A stretch of DNA of 57,416 nucleotides from positions 1-57,416 of the forward strand of contig JAWKUK010000031.1 of assembly GCA_041398605.1 (NCBI GenBank), given 5' to 3'. Shown one piece after another: positions 23,324 to 32,814 of this stretch. Position numbers and translations under genes: made by a program. The notes under the pieces were generated by a model that worked only from the letters and a program-made list of their open reading frames with translations, ran no database searches and had not been told where the DNA came from. Positions within the stretch are counted from its first letter, which is position 1; the number at the start of each line of letters is the position of its first letter. The stretch is from JAWKUK01 sp041398605 (GTDB lineage Bacteria; Planctomycetota; UBA1135; GCA-002686595).

Positions 23324-24069
23324 CCGCTCACCTCGAGGTCGAAGGCCTCTACAAGATCCACGTCGCCTCCCACGCGGAGGTGCCCGTCCTGAGGGGCGTC
23401 TCCTTCACCGTTCAGCCTGGCGAGTTCGTCTGCGTCATGGGGCCGTCCGGGTCCGGCAAGACGACGCTGCTGCACATCTTGTCGGGGCTCGATCAGCCGT
23501 CCGCGGGGGTGATTCGGCTCGGCGGCCAGGACCTCACGCAGCTCCCCGAGCGCGAGCGCACGCTCGCGCGGCGGCGCGAGGTCGGCTACGTGTTCCAGTT
23601 CTTCAACCTGATGCCGAACCTGACGGTCGAGGAGAACATCGGGCTGCCGATCGCGATCGCGGGGTCAGAGCCGAGCGCGCAGCGCGCGGCGATCCGCGCC
23701 CAGGCGGAGACGCTCGGCATCGGCCACCGCCTGGCGGCCTTCCCGCACGAGCTCTCGGGCGGCGAGATGCAGCGCGCGTCGATCGCGCGCGCGCTCGTCG
23801 GAGGGCAGAGGCTGCTGCTGTGCGACGAGCCGACCGGGAACCTCGCGCAGAAGGCAGGCGCGGAGGTCATGGAGCTCTTGCGCAAGGCCCGCGACGAGGA
23901 GGGTCGTACGGTCGTCCTCGTGACGCACAATCCGCGCGATGCGGCCTTCGCGGACCGCGTCCTGTTCCTCGTCGACGGGGTGCTCGCCGAGGACTCCGAG
24001 CTGCGTCGCGGCGCGGACCCGCTCACGGCGGAGGACATCCATACGGTCCTCGCTCGACTCAGTATCTGA
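23320..24069 (+). CDS. ABC transporter ATP-binding protein (MacB/LolD class)
   Basis: This 249-residue ATPase has Walker A GPSGSGKT, Q-loop YVFQFFNLMPNLTVEENI, signature LSGGEMQRASIARAL, Walker B LLLCDEP and H-loop LVTHNP. In the D-loop the usual GNLD is GNLA, so the normally conserved Asp is Ala. The protein pairs with the FtsX-type permease encoded 4 bp downstream. Class members power extraction or export of lipoproteins, peptides or antibiotics without spanning the substrate path; the substrate here is unknown. Confidence 0.92.
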   Translation: MTAHLEVEGLYKIHVASHAEVPVLRGVSFTVQPGEFVCVMGPSGSGKTTLLHILSGLDQPSAGVIRLGGQDLTQLPERERTLARRREVGYVFQFFNLMPNLTVEENIGLPIAIAGSEPSAQRAAIRAQAETLGIGHRLAAFPHELSGGEMQRASIARALVGGQRLLLCDEPTGNLAQKAGAEVMELLRKARDEEGRTVVLVTHNPRDAAFADRVLFLVDGVLAEDSELRRGADPLTAEDIHTVLARLSI

Positions 24070-24073
24070 CGCC

Positions 24074-26686
24074 ATGGGTCTCGCCAAAACGATCGCCCGG
24101 CGCAGCTTGCTGCAGCGCCCCGGCCGCACGCTCTTCTCGATCCTTGGCATCGCGCTCGGGATCGCGACCGTAGTCAGCGTCGTGACGCTCGACCACAACA
24201 CGATGGTCGGCTACGCGCTGCAGCGGCAAGCGGCGGACATGCCCGACATCGAGCTCACGTCCGCCACTGGTGTCACAGGGACGAGCGATGCGCTGATGAA
24301 CCTCGAGGGCATCTCGCTCGCTTCGAAGTTCTTCCAGAACGACGCCTACGCGCGCGTCGGCGGGCCCGGGGAGAAGGCGCGCGGCGGGCCCGAGGGCAAC
24401 GCGCGGCAGGTGCAGCTCTTCGGCATCGAGGCGGCGCACGCGGCCGCGTTTGATACCTATGCCCTCGTGGCTGGCCGCGCCCTCGCGCCGAGCGCCGGTG
24501 AAGTGCTCGTAGGGCCGCGGCTCGTCGAGGAGCTCGGCGTCGAGCTCGGGGATCGGATCTGGCTGCAGCGCCCCGCGCAGCCCCAGCGCAAGGTCTGCGA
24601 GGACGGGGTGCTCGTCGCCGCCACGCAGGACGCGCGCCCGCCCGTCGAGAACCCGTTCACGGTCGTCGGTGTGCTCGCTCCCGAGCGCCTCGGGCGGCGC
24701 GCGCGCGGCCTCGTCGTGGTCGTTGACTTCGAAGACGGCGCTGGGCTCTATCGCGGCACGAACCTGCAGCCACGGTATTGGGCGGTCAAGGACCCCGGCG
24801 TCGACCTCGAGCAGCTCAAGCGCACGCTCGCGGAGAGCTATTCCTACGCGTTGAACCGCGGCATCGTCGTCGGGCAAGCGGCGGACGAGCGGGCGTTCCG
24901 CACGGGCGTGCGCATGGTCGGGCTCTTGGCGCTCGTGCTCGGCCTTTACGTCATCTTCCACACGCTGTCGATGTCGTTGACTGAGCGCATCGGCGAGGTC
25001 GGCACGCTGCACGCGTTGGGCGCGACCCGCGGACAGATCGCGCGTGTGTTCTTGGTCGAGGCCGTGCTGCTCTCGGGGTTCGGGGCGCTCACAGGCATGG
25101 CGCTCGGCGTGGCGCTCGCTGCGGCCTTCTTGAAGAACGGGATCACGACGCTCGGCGTCGGCAAGTGGGTCCAGGGCTTCTCGATTCCGTGGGAGCAGGT
25201 CCTGCCGCTCGCGCTCCTCGGCTTTGGCATTGCGCTCATCGGCGCGGTCTATCCGCTCGTAGCGCTGCGCGGCGCCGACACCCTCGCGGCGCTGCGCGGC
25301 GAGGACGCGCTGCGTCGGCGCAAGGGCCTCGCGACCAAGTTCCAGGTCCTGTATGCGCTGCTCTTGGGCTTCCTGCTACCTGGCCTCTATCTCGTCCTCG
25401 TGCCGGTCGTGGGCGTCATGACGGGCGAGCTCGTGGCCGTCTTGCTCGGCGTCATGGGGCTCGTCACGTTGGTCGTCGTGTTGTCGCTCCTGCTGCCGCG
25501 GGTGCTCGCGGGGGCGTGCGCGCTGATCGCGCAGCCGCTGGAGTCGCGTTATCCGCTCGCGGGTCGGCTCGCGTCCCGCGCGCTGCGGGACGCGCCCGCG
25601 CGCGTCGGTGTCAGCGCCGCGGCGCTGGGGCTCGTCGCGGCGGGCCTCGTCGGGCTGAAGGGGATGACGGCCAGCCTGCGCGGCGAAGTGGACGTCTGGG
25701 CCGACGAGGCGATCGCGGACAAGGTTTGGATCCGGCGCATGCCGCCGACCGAGTTCCAGGCGCTGGTGCGGCACCTCGAGACGTTCGGCGGCGTCGTCGC
25801 CGTCGAGAAGGGCAACGCGCGCCAGTACGATCCATTCCTGTTGCAGGGCACGTCAGCGGCGCAGGTCTCACGTTTTGGCCCCTTGGCGGCGGACCCCGCG
25901 CTGGCCAAGCGCTTTGCAGAGGAGCGCACGGTCGTGCTGTCGCGGCGCGTCGCGAAGGACCTCGACTACGCGGTCGGTGACTCCGTCCCCGTGCGCAAGG
26001 CGAACGGCGAGGTCGCGACGTTCGAGGTGCTCGCCATCAGCGATGCATACGGCTTCTGGCCGGACCCAGACGAGCGCATGTACGGCGTCCTGGCGGACCA
26101 TTGGATGGAGAAGGACTTCTGCGTCGCGACGGGGATGGTCACGGAGGTGTCGGTCTCGCTCGGCCCCGGCGGAGACCTCCCGACGCTCGAGGCTGCGGTC
26201 CGCGACCTCTATCCCGAGGACGATGGCATTCGCTTCACGTCGGGCGCCGAGATCCGCCGGTTGCACGTCGACGATGTGACCCGCGACTTCCTGGTCTTCG
26301 ACGCGCTCTTGCTCTTGACGGCGGCGCTCGCGGGCCTCGGCGTGCTCAATGGGCAGCTCCTCGCGGCCTTGGAGCGGGTCAAGGAGGTCGGCGTTCTGAA
26401 GGCGCTCGGCGTGACGCGCGATCAGCTCTCGGGCGCGACGTTGATCGAAGCGGGCCTCGTGGGCCTCGTCGGCGGCCTGCTCGGCGTCGCGATCGGCATG
26501 GGGGCGACGCCGGTCGTCGTCGGGGCGCTAGAGGCGATCGCGGGGCTCACGCTCCCGCAGCGCACGGCTGGCCCGTGGATCGCGGTAGCGCTCATCGGCG
26601 CGTTCTCGATCGCGGTCGTCGCGGCGCTGTACCCCATCTATCGCATGAATCGCTTCGATGCCGTGCGCGCGGTGCGCATGGGGTAA
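24074..26686 (+). CDS. ABC transporter permease with two FtsX domains
   Basis: This 870-residue permease starts with a cytoplasmic-to-membrane segment (MGLAKTIARRSLLQRPGRTL) and helix 1, followed by a large periplasmic domain at about 50-275. An FtsX domain at about 280-425 contains SMSLTERIGEVGTLHALGAT. A second hydrophobic pair precedes another periplasmic domain (about 530-740), and the C-terminal FtsX domain has LERVKEVGVLKALGVTRDQLSG. The repeated GxLxALGxTRxQ coupling motif is typical. The frame is open upstream into the ATPase gene, but the ATG at 24074, just after the ATPase stop, gives the expected N-terminus. It forms an exporter with the upstream ATPase. Confidence 0.9.
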   Translation: MGLAKTIARRSLLQRPGRTLFSILGIALGIATVVSVVTLDHNTMVGYALQRQAADMPDIELTSATGVTGTSDALMNLEGISLASKFFQNDAYARVGGPGEKARGGPEGNARQVQLFGIEAAHAAAFDTYALVAGRALAPSAGEVLVGPRLVEELGVELGDRIWLQRPAQPQRKVCEDGVLVAATQDARPPVENPFTVVGVLAPERLGRRARGLVVVVDFEDGAGLYRGTNLQPRYWAVKDPGVDLEQLKRTLAESYSYALNRGIVVGQAADERAFRTGVRMVGLLALVLGLYVIFHTLSMSLTERIGEVGTLHALGATRGQIARVFLVEAVLLSGFGALTGMALGVALAAAFLKNGITTLGVGKWVQGFSIPWEQVLPLALLGFGIALIGAVYPLVALRGADTLAALRGEDALRRRKGLATKFQVLYALLLGFLLPGLYLVLVPVVGVMTGELVAVLLGVMGLVTLVVVLSLLLPRVLAGACALIAQPLESRYPLAGRLASRALRDAPARVGVSAAALGLVAAGLVGLKGMTASLRGEVDVWADEAIADKVWIRRMPPTEFQALVRHLETFGGVVAVEKGNARQYDPFLLQGTSAAQVSRFGPLAADPALAKRFAEERTVVLSRRVAKDLDYAVGDSVPVRKANGEVATFEVLAISDAYGFWPDPDERMYGVLADHWMEKDFCVATGMVTEVSVSLGPGGDLPTLEAAVRDLYPEDDGIRFTSGAEIRRLHVDDVTRDFLVFDALLLLTAALAGLGVLNGQLLAALERVKEVGVLKALGVTRDQLSGATLIEAGLVGLVGGLLGVAIGMGATPVVVGALEAIAGLTLPQRTAGPWIAVALIGAFSIAVVAALYPIYRMNRFDAVRAVRMG

Positions 26687-26697
26687 GGCCCATGCCT

Positions 26698-26716
26698 GTA
26701 GCGCTGCGCGCGCTAC
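26698..26716. terminator. Hairpin between convergent genes
   Basis: Seven-bp perfect arms (GTAGCGC and GCGCTAC) surround a 5-base loop in the 26-bp gap between the permease and the sulfotransferase, overlapping the sulfotransferase stop codon. It could serve as a bidirectional terminator. Confidence 0.4.
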
Positions 26717-28176
26717 TCGTAGCCGAGCTTCTTGAGCGCCGTGCGGGCAGCGCTGAGGTGGCGCTCATAGCGGCGATGGGAGTCGACCGAGGTCGAGTAC
26801 AAGGGCTGGCGCACCTGCGTCGCGCTGGCCGAGTCGACGCGGCGCTCGGTGCGCTCGAAGGCGAGGCACGTGTCGGACCAGGGGAGCCCCAGGAACTCCA
26901 GCAGCCGCCGCGTCTCGCCTTCCTGGTCGGCGACGAGGCGTTCGTACTCGAGGCGGTACACGCGGCTCGGCAGTCGCTCGCGCCAGCGCTCAGCGAGCCG
27001 ATTGACCGCGTGGTACGCGTGCGCGAGCTCCGTGAGGTCGTACGCGTAGGTGAGCGGAGACGTGAAGAGCACTTTGAAGCACGCGACGATATTGTCGAGC
27101 GGCTGGCGCACGACGTGGACGAAGCGCGCGTTGGGCAGCGCCCGCGCGATCGCCCCCAACGACAGGTGATTGTCGAGCGTCTTGTCGACGATGCGGGGGG
27201 CGTCGCCGCCCCGCAGCGCGAGGCGCGCCGCGTAGTCTCGGCCGAGCTGCGCGAGCGCCTCCGCGGGCAGCTTCGCGAGCGCTGCAGCGCGCGCCGCGAG
27301 CTCGGGCTCGATGGCCCTGGTGAGGGTCACGAGCTCGCTGCACTCGCCGACCCCCGCGGCCGCCGGGTGGCTGGCCAGGATCTGTTCGACGAGCGTCGTT
27401 CCCGACCGAGGCATCCCGACGATCAAGATCGGCGCGGCTGCGGAGGCGCCCGCGATGGGGGACGCCTGGAGCGAAGCCTCGTCGATCGACGGCCCGTCGG
27501 CCCCGGCCGACGGCGCATAGGCCCGGTAGGCGTCGTCGAAGGCGCGCTCGAAGGCTGCCGTGTCGTGGTTCAACCGCGCCCGGCGCATTCGATTGCCCCG
27601 CTCGTACGTGGTCCACGCGGCGTCGAAGTCGCCGAGCTCCTCGAGCGCTTTGGCGACGGCAAACGAGAGCGGGATCCGCCCGGCGTCCGCTGGCGGCAGG
27701 CGCTCGAGCAGCGCGCGCATCGCCACGAGGTCCGGGTCAGCAGCGTCTGTGAAGCGCTTGAGCGAGCCCAACCCGCGCCACGCGTCGACATAGTCGGGCG
27801 CGAGCTCGACGGCGCGCCGAAACTCTGCCGCTGCGCCCACGAGGTCGCCCTGGAACTTGAGCAGCGCCGCGAGGTTGAGGTGGCTCTGGGCGACCTCCGG
27901 ATGCGCCGCGATCGACCGCCGCGCGGCTGAAATGGCCTCGTCGTGCCGCCCTTGGCGGTCGAGCGCATTGACGAGGTTTGCGAGCAGCTTCGGGTGGCGC
28001 GGCGCCTTGTCGAGCGCGCGGCGCAGGATGGCCTCGGCTTTGTCCGGGCGCCCGCCGGTCAACGCCTCATAGGAGCGCGCGAGCTCGCGGTTCACCGCCG
28101 CCTCGTCGGCGCCTTCCGGCCGCTGCGCGGCCGCGCGAGCGCGCGCCTTCCGCTCTCGTTCCTTGCGTCGGTCCAT
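26713..28176 (-). CDS. TPR-containing sulfotransferase
   Basis: This 487-residue protein has a basic N-terminus (MDRRKERERKARARAAAQRP), then TPR repeats over about 25-210 (DKAEAILRRALDKAPRHPKL and following units), then a sulfotransferase domain. The PAPS-binding 5' loop is ILIVGMPRSGTTLVEQILASHP at about 250-270, the 3'-phosphate motif is FVHVVRQPLDNIVACF near 355, and the C-terminal ends of such enzymes (QPLYSTSVDSHRRYERHL) are present. TPR-sulfotransferases of this type are abundant in Planctomycetota and proteobacteria; some are protein-tyrosine sulfotransferase-like, but the acceptor is not known. Confidence 0.88.
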   Translation of the reverse strand: MDRRKERERKARARAAAQRPEGADEAAVNRELARSYEALTGGRPDKAEAILRRALDKAPRHPKLLANLVNALDRQGRHDEAISAARRSIAAHPEVAQSHLNLAALLKFQGDLVGAAAEFRRAVELAPDYVDAWRGLGSLKRFTDAADPDLVAMRALLERLPPADAGRIPLSFAVAKALEELGDFDAAWTTYERGNRMRRARLNHDTAAFERAFDDAYRAYAPSAGADGPSIDEASLQASPIAGASAAAPILIVGMPRSGTTLVEQILASHPAAAGVGECSELVTLTRAIEPELAARAAALAKLPAEALAQLGRDYAARLALRGGDAPRIVDKTLDNHLSLGAIARALPNARFVHVVRQPLDNIVACFKVLFTSPLTYAYDLTELAHAYHAVNRLAERWRERLPSRVYRLEYERLVADQEGETRRLLEFLGLPWSDTCLAFERTERRVDSASATQVRQPLYSTSVDSHRRYERHLSAARTALKKLGYE

Positions 28177-28285
28177 CCGCGCACTGTACTGCTGTCGCGC
28201 TGCAAAGCGCGAGGCGCCCGTCCCGGAGAGCAGGGAACGGCGCGCAGGTGTGCTCGCGCCGCGGCGACGCTATCTTCGACCCGCG

Positions 28286-31138
28286 ATGAATCGACCCGTC
28301 CCCACGCGCGCTCTGCGCGCCGCGCTCGCCTGGCCGTTGCTGCTGGTTCTCATGTCCGGCCTGGCGTGTCAGTCGCTCGTCGGGCGCGCCGGGCCCGGCG
28401 ATGGGTATCGGAGTCGCTTCGAGGGGCTGCCCGATCGCCCGTGGATCGGCCCGGAGTTCTGGGCCAATCGCCTGCAGGACTGGCGCCTCGCGCAGGGGCG
28501 CGCCGAGTGCGTCGAGGCCGGGCCCAAGGCGGCGCTGCGCACGCTGCACCTCGTGACCCACCGCACTGTCATGTTCGCGGGCGACGCTGCCCGCGAGGGG
28601 AGCTTCCGCGCGACGGTGCGGCTCGGAGCGATCGAGGAGGACCTGCCGCTCGGCGAGACCGCGCTCGCGGGCTTCTTGATCGGCGCCGGTAACGAGCGCG
28701 TCGATCACCGGCTGTCGGCCCAGGTCTTCGGGGCGCCCGGCGAGGACGGCGGGCTCTTGGCGATCGTCGATGGCGCGGGGCAGGTCGCCCTCCGCGACCT
28801 GTCGCACGGGAGCGAAGCGGGCGGCCTCTGGTCGATCCCGATGGGGACGACGCTCGCCGAGCTCCCGCTGCTCGAGGGGGTCCAGCGATCCGGCGCGGGC
28901 TTCGCCGCCCGCGCGGGGGGGGGGCACGGCCCCGTGGATCTCGAGCTCGTGGCGGGCCGCTTCGATGGTCGCACGTTCGTGACGCTCGTGGCGCGCGCGA
29001 TCGAGGACGGCGGGGTCCTGTCTACGGCGACGCTGGAAGGCGTCGATCCTGGGCTGCTCGACGGCGCGTTTGCGCTCGTCTCGCACCGCGGCCCCGAGGG
29101 CGGCCAGCGCGGCTTCTGGTTCGATCGCCTGACCCTCGACGGTGACCTCGTCGTCGCGGACAAGGCGCGCGCGTTCGGCCCCATCCTCTGCGCGCAATAC
29201 TCGATCGACGAGACGCAGCCGCGCGGCGGGACGCTCCTGTCGCTCACCGCGCAGATGCCGCAGCTCGGCCCGCGCGACACCCGCACGGCGACGCTCGAGA
29301 TCAAGCAGCGCGGCGGGTGGCAGGTCGCCGCCCGCGCGGAGCTGTACGAGGACAGCGAGACGTTCCAGTTTCGCGTGCCAGGCTTCGATGCGAGCCGTCC
29401 AGCGCGCTACCGCGTCGTGTACGACCTCGTCACCGGCGTCAATCGCACCGAGCGTGCGAAGTACGAGGGGGCCCTGCGCGTCGCGCCCACCGACGGTGAC
29501 TTCGTCGTCGCGGACGTCGGCTGCGTGAAGCACTTCACCGGCGGGCTGCGGTGGAACGAACGAGGGCTGTGGTTCCCGCACGCCGAGGTCGTCGACGCTG
29601 TCTTGGCGCACGACCCCGACCTCGTCTACTTCTCCGGTGATCAGCTGTACGAGGGTGACATCACCGCGCCCGTACGCCAGCCGCACGCCAAGGCGATGGG
29701 AGACTACCTGACGCGCTGGTACCGCTGGTGCTGGTCGTTCCGCGAGCTGTGCCGCGATCGCCCGTGCATCACTGTCCCCGACGACCACGATGTCTATCAC
29801 GGCAACATCTGGGGCAACGCTGGCGTGCGCGGACCGGAGACCGTCGCGACGCCCGAAGGCGGCCAAGAGAAGCTCACGCTTCAGGACCGCGGCGGGTACA
29901 CGATGTCGCCGCGCTTCGTCAACGCGGTCCACCGGACCCAGGTCTCGCACTTGCCGCCGGCGCACACGCCGGAGCCGCTCGGCTCGGGCATCGCGGTCTA
30001 TCACACGGACGTGACCTGGGGCGGCGTCTCGTTCGCCGTGCTCGCGGATCGCATGTTCAAGTCATCGCCGTCGGTGACCGTGCCGGAAGGGCGCGTTCGG
30101 AACGGCTGGTTCCGCAACGAGGCCTTCGACCCACGGGACGCGGACGTGCCGGGCGCGCAGCTCCTCGGTCCGCGGCAATTGGCGTTCCTCGATGATTGGG
30201 CCGTCGATTGGTCGGGCGGCGCGTGGGTCAAGGTCGCGCTCTCGCAGACCCCGTTCGCCAACATCGCGACGCTGCCGAAAGGCGGCGCGGAGAACGACTT
30301 GCCGACGACGCCGCTGTTCGACGCCGAGGTCTACCCCGACGGTGAGACGCTCGGCGCGGACTGCGACTCGGGTGGCTGGCCGCAGACGCCGCGCAACGAG
30401 GCGCTGCGGCGCTTCCGCTTGGCGGCTGCGATCCACCTCGCGGGCGACCAGCACCTCGCGAGCACGATCCGCTACGGCATCGACGCCTTCGACGACGCGG
30501 GCTATTGCCTCACCGCGCCCGCCGTCGGCAACACATGGCCGCGGCGCTGGTTCCCGGCGATGGCGGCGGAGGGGCGCGCGGACGCGGACACACGGACGCC
30601 GCGGAACCTCGGGCGCTTTCTGGACGGCTTCGGCAACCACATGACGGTGCTCGCGGTCGCGAACCCGCGCCGCTCCGGCGTCGAGCCTGCAGCCTTGCAC
30701 GATCGGGTGCCGGGGTACGGCATCCTGCGCCTGTCGCGCGCGGCCCGCACCGCGACGGTCGAGGCTTGGCCGCGGCACGTCGACCCGCGCGCGGACGGGA
30801 CCGCGCCGTACGCTGGGTGGCCGATCACGTTCCCCCTCGAAGCAGGCGACGGGCGCGAGGTGCTCGGGCACCTGCCCGAGCTCGAGCTGGGCGGGCCCTG
30901 GGTCGTGCAGGTCGAGCGCGAGGTTAGCGACGGCGGCCGGCCGAACGAGGTGCTGTACACGCGCCGGGTCGCCGGGCCGAAGTTCGCGCCGCCGGTGTTC
31001 TCGCGCGGGGCGCGGTACACCGTGCGCGTGGACCCCGACGGCCCCGTTCCTGGGGGGGCCTGGGCGTTCGAGCGACGGGGTGTCGCGCCCGGCCCAGGGA
31101 GCCTCATGGTCGACCTTGCGAGAGACTCGAAAAAGTGA
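28286..31138 (+). CDS. PhoD-like metallophosphatase lipoprotein
   Basis: This 950-residue protein starts at the ATG at 28286, giving a signal sequence (ALAWPLLLVLMSGLAC) with a probable lipobox cysteine near residue 29. The first 380 residues are an unrecognised beta-rich domain. The second half is an alkaline phosphatase D/phosphodiesterase domain with metal-ligand motifs VADVGCVKH, DLVYFSGDQLYEGD, TVPDDHDVYHGNIWG and HLAGDQHLAS. Enzymes of this class hydrolyse phosphodiesters or monoesters outside the cytoplasm with Fe/Ca or Mn. The frame is open 41 codons upstream, but that stretch is basic and lacks a signal. It is divergent from the sulfotransferase gene. Confidence 0.85.
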   Translation: MNRPVPTRALRAALAWPLLLVLMSGLACQSLVGRAGPGDGYRSRFEGLPDRPWIGPEFWANRLQDWRLAQGRAECVEAGPKAALRTLHLVTHRTVMFAGDAAREGSFRATVRLGAIEEDLPLGETALAGFLIGAGNERVDHRLSAQVFGAPGEDGGLLAIVDGAGQVALRDLSHGSEAGGLWSIPMGTTLAELPLLEGVQRSGAGFAARAGGGHGPVDLELVAGRFDGRTFVTLVARAIEDGGVLSTATLEGVDPGLLDGAFALVSHRGPEGGQRGFWFDRLTLDGDLVVADKARAFGPILCAQYSIDETQPRGGTLLSLTAQMPQLGPRDTRTATLEIKQRGGWQVAARAELYEDSETFQFRVPGFDASRPARYRVVYDLVTGVNRTERAKYEGALRVAPTDGDFVVADVGCVKHFTGGLRWNERGLWFPHAEVVDAVLAHDPDLVYFSGDQLYEGDITAPVRQPHAKAMGDYLTRWYRWCWSFRELCRDRPCITVPDDHDVYHGNIWGNAGVRGPETVATPEGGQEKLTLQDRGGYTMSPRFVNAVHRTQVSHLPPAHTPEPLGSGIAVYHTDVTWGGVSFAVLADRMFKSSPSVTVPEGRVRNGWFRNEAFDPRDADVPGAQLLGPRQLAFLDDWAVDWSGGAWVKVALSQTPFANIATLPKGGAENDLPTTPLFDAEVYPDGETLGADCDSGGWPQTPRNEALRRFRLAAAIHLAGDQHLASTIRYGIDAFDDAGYCLTAPAVGNTWPRRWFPAMAAEGRADADTRTPRNLGRFLDGFGNHMTVLAVANPRRSGVEPAALHDRVPGYGILRLSRAARTATVEAWPRHVDPRADGTAPYAGWPITFPLEAGDGREVLGHLPELELGGPWVVQVEREVSDGGRPNEVLYTRRVAGPKFAPPVFSRGARYTVRVDPDGPVPGGAWAFERRGVAPGPGSLMVDLARDSKK

Positions 31139-31139
31139 C

Positions 31140-31167
31140 TGGACACGCCCGCGACCGCCGCTATGAT
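31140..31167 (+). promoter_or_regulatory. Sigma70-like promoter of tRNA-Asp
   Basis: TGGACA (31140-31145) and TATGAT (31162-31167) are separated by 16 bp, and the tRNA begins 14 bp after the -10 element. The match to the consensus and the distance are both good. Confidence 0.6.
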
Positions 31168-31181
31168 TCGCGCCCCCGAGC

Positions 31182-31258
31182 GGGGGTGTAGCTCAATCGG
31201 TTAGAGTGCCGGCCTGTCACGCCGGAGGTTGCGGGTTCAAGTCCCGTCACCCTCGCCA
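31182..31258 (+). tRNA. tRNA-Asp (GTC)
   Basis: A full cloverleaf can be folded. The acceptor GGGGGTG pairs with CACCCTC, the D-arm is GCTC...GAGT, the anticodon stem CCGGC/GCCGG has loop CTGTCAC giving anticodon GTC, the T-arm is GCGGG-TTCAAGT-CCCGT, the discriminator is G, and CCA is encoded at 31256-31258. Confidence 0.97.
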
Positions 31259-31261
31259 CTA

Positions 31262-31296
31262 GACGAGGTCCTTCCGCAAAACGGAGGGACCTCGTC
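31262..31296 (+). terminator. Long hairpin directly after tRNA-Asp
   Basis: Fifteen-bp arms (31262-31276 and 31282-31296, one G-T pair) surround the loop CAAAA, 3 bp past the tRNA CCA. It is a likely processing or termination hairpin; only a short T-run follows. Confidence 0.65.
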
Positions 31297-31362
31297 CCAT
31301 TTCCAGTGTCCCGCTCGCGTCGACGTGCTCGTCGACGAGGAATCGCTTTAGACCTCTCCTTC

Positions 31363-32580
31363 ATGGACCTCGCCGCGCTCCCTGCGCCGACCCTCGTGGC
31401 CGATCGCGACGGGCTCGAGCGCTTGCTCGACCGGCTGGATGCTGCGACTGAGGTCGCGGTCGACACCGAGGCGGACTCGTTCTTCAGCTACCGGGACAAG
31501 GTCTGCCTCGTGCAGGTGAGCGCCCTCGGCCAGGACTACCTCGTCGACCCCCTGTGCGGCCTCGACCTGGCCCCGCTCGGGCGCCTCTTCGCCGACCCCG
31601 CGCGGACGAAGATCTTCCACGACGCTGAGTACGACATCCTGATCCTGAAGCGCGACTACGGGTTCCAGTTCCGGAACCTGTTCGATACGCGCGTCGCGGC
31701 GGCAGTGCTGGGGAGCCAGGCGCCGGGCCTCGCCTCGGTCCTCGATGAGCGCTTTGGCGTGACGCTCGACAAGTCGATGCAGCGCTCGAACTGGGCCCAG
31801 CGGCCGCTGTCGGACAAGCAGGTCGCCTATGCGCGCCTCGATACGCGGTTCCTCGTCGAGCTGATGCACAGCCAGCGCGAAGAGCTCGCAGCGCGAGGCC
31901 GCGCGCGCATCGTGGACGCCGAGTGCCGCCGCCTGGAAGGCCTCGCCGCGGTGGCGCACGCGTTCGACCCGGATGACTATGTCCGCTTGAAGGGGGCGCG
32001 CGAGCTCGACCCACGCCAGCGCCGCGCGCTCCGCGAGCTCTTCGTGGAGCGCGAGCGCGCCGCCCATGCCGCCGACGTCCCGCCGTTCCGCATCTTGTCC
32101 AACGATGCGTTGCTCGAGCTCGCGCGGCTGCGGCCCTCGAACGAGAAGGGGCTCTTGCGCGTGCCTGGGATCACGTCCAAGGTGGTGGCGCGCATCGGCG
32201 AGCGGCTCCTCGAGACCCTCGATCGCGCAGAGGGCGAGCGGCCGATCGAGCGGTTGCCGCAGCCACCGCGGCGCAACAACAGCGGGCCGGACCTCGATGA
32301 GCTCCAGGTCGAGCTGTACGAGCGCCTGAAGCGCGTCCGGCGCGAGGTCTCCGACGACCTTTCGATCGAGGCTTCGTACCTCATGACGCGCGCCTTGATG
32401 ACGACCATCGCGCAGCAGCGGCCGACGACCCTCGACGCGCTCGAGGCGCTCGGCGGCGTCGAGGACTGGCAGCTCGAGCTGCTCGGGAAGCCCGTCGTGG
32501 CGGCCGTGCGCGCCTTCGAGGCCGATGTGGCGGCCGGTCGCGTGCCCGCGAAGCGCCCCCGGCGGCGCCCGCGGGGCTGA
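31363..32580 (+). CDS. rnd: Ribonuclease D
   Basis: This 405-residue 3'-5' exoribonuclease has DEDDy active-site motifs: VAVDTEADS (Exo I), IFHDAEYDILIL (Exo II) and YARLDTRFLVEL (Exo III, Y-x3-D). An HRDC-like domain follows (NDALLELARLRPSNEKGLLRVPGI at about 245-270) and a second helical C-terminal domain. It trims the 3' ends of tRNAs and other stable RNAs. I chose the ATG at 31363 (MDLAALPAPTL); an upstream start adds a 19-residue Arg-rich stretch that overlaps the tRNA-terminator region. It lies between two tRNA genes. Confidence 0.93.
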   Translation: MDLAALPAPTLVADRDGLERLLDRLDAATEVAVDTEADSFFSYRDKVCLVQVSALGQDYLVDPLCGLDLAPLGRLFADPARTKIFHDAEYDILILKRDYGFQFRNLFDTRVAAAVLGSQAPGLASVLDERFGVTLDKSMQRSNWAQRPLSDKQVAYARLDTRFLVELMHSQREELAARGRARIVDAECRRLEGLAAVAHAFDPDDYVRLKGARELDPRQRRALRELFVERERAAHAADVPPFRILSNDALLELARLRPSNEKGLLRVPGITSKVVARIGERLLETLDRAEGERPIERLPQPPRRNNSGPDLDELQVELYERLKRVRREVSDDLSIEASYLMTRALMTTIAQQRPTTLDALEALGGVEDWQLELLGKPVVAAVRAFEADVAAGRVPAKRPRRRPRG

Positions 32581-32680
32581 CGCTCCGGCGCGACTGGCGC
32601 GTGTGCAGGGCCCAGCGCCAGCGCTGAGGCTCGTGCCGTCGCGGGGGCTCATGCGCGCGGGCAGACCTAAGCACAAGCGA

Positions 32681-32715
32681 GAAGCCGACCAGCGCCAGGG
32701 CGCCAGGTCGGCTTC
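32681..32715. terminator. Hairpin between rnd and tRNA-Ala
   Basis: Ten-bp perfect arms (GAAGCCGACC at 32681-32690, GGTCGGCTTC at 32706-32715) lie between the convergent rnd gene and tRNA-Ala. They are placed to terminate both. Confidence 0.6.
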
Positions 32716-32722
32716 TTGATGG

Positions 32723-32798
32723 TGGTGGAGATGAGGGGAGTCGAACCCCTGACCTTCGCATTGCGAACGCGACGCTCTACCAACTGAGCTACATCCCC
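32723..32798 (-). tRNA. tRNA-Ala (CGC)
   Basis: The cloverleaf on the minus strand has acceptor GGGGATG with CATCTCC, D-arm GCTC/GAGC, anticodon stem TCGCG/TGCGA with loop TTCGCAA (anticodon CGC), T-arm AGGGG-TTCGACT-CCCCT, discriminator A and encoded CCA. Confidence 0.95.
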
Positions 32799-32814
32799 GT
32801 GTTTCGAGGCGGGG

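Noticed and set aside
26101..27930. 609-residue plus-strand frame spanning the permease end and sulfotransferase
   Set aside because: Crosses two well-defined convergent genes in a non-coding frame.
28067..30004. 645-residue minus-strand frame opposite the PhoD-like gene
   Set aside because: No domain and Arg-rich; the plus strand carries the metallophosphatase motifs.
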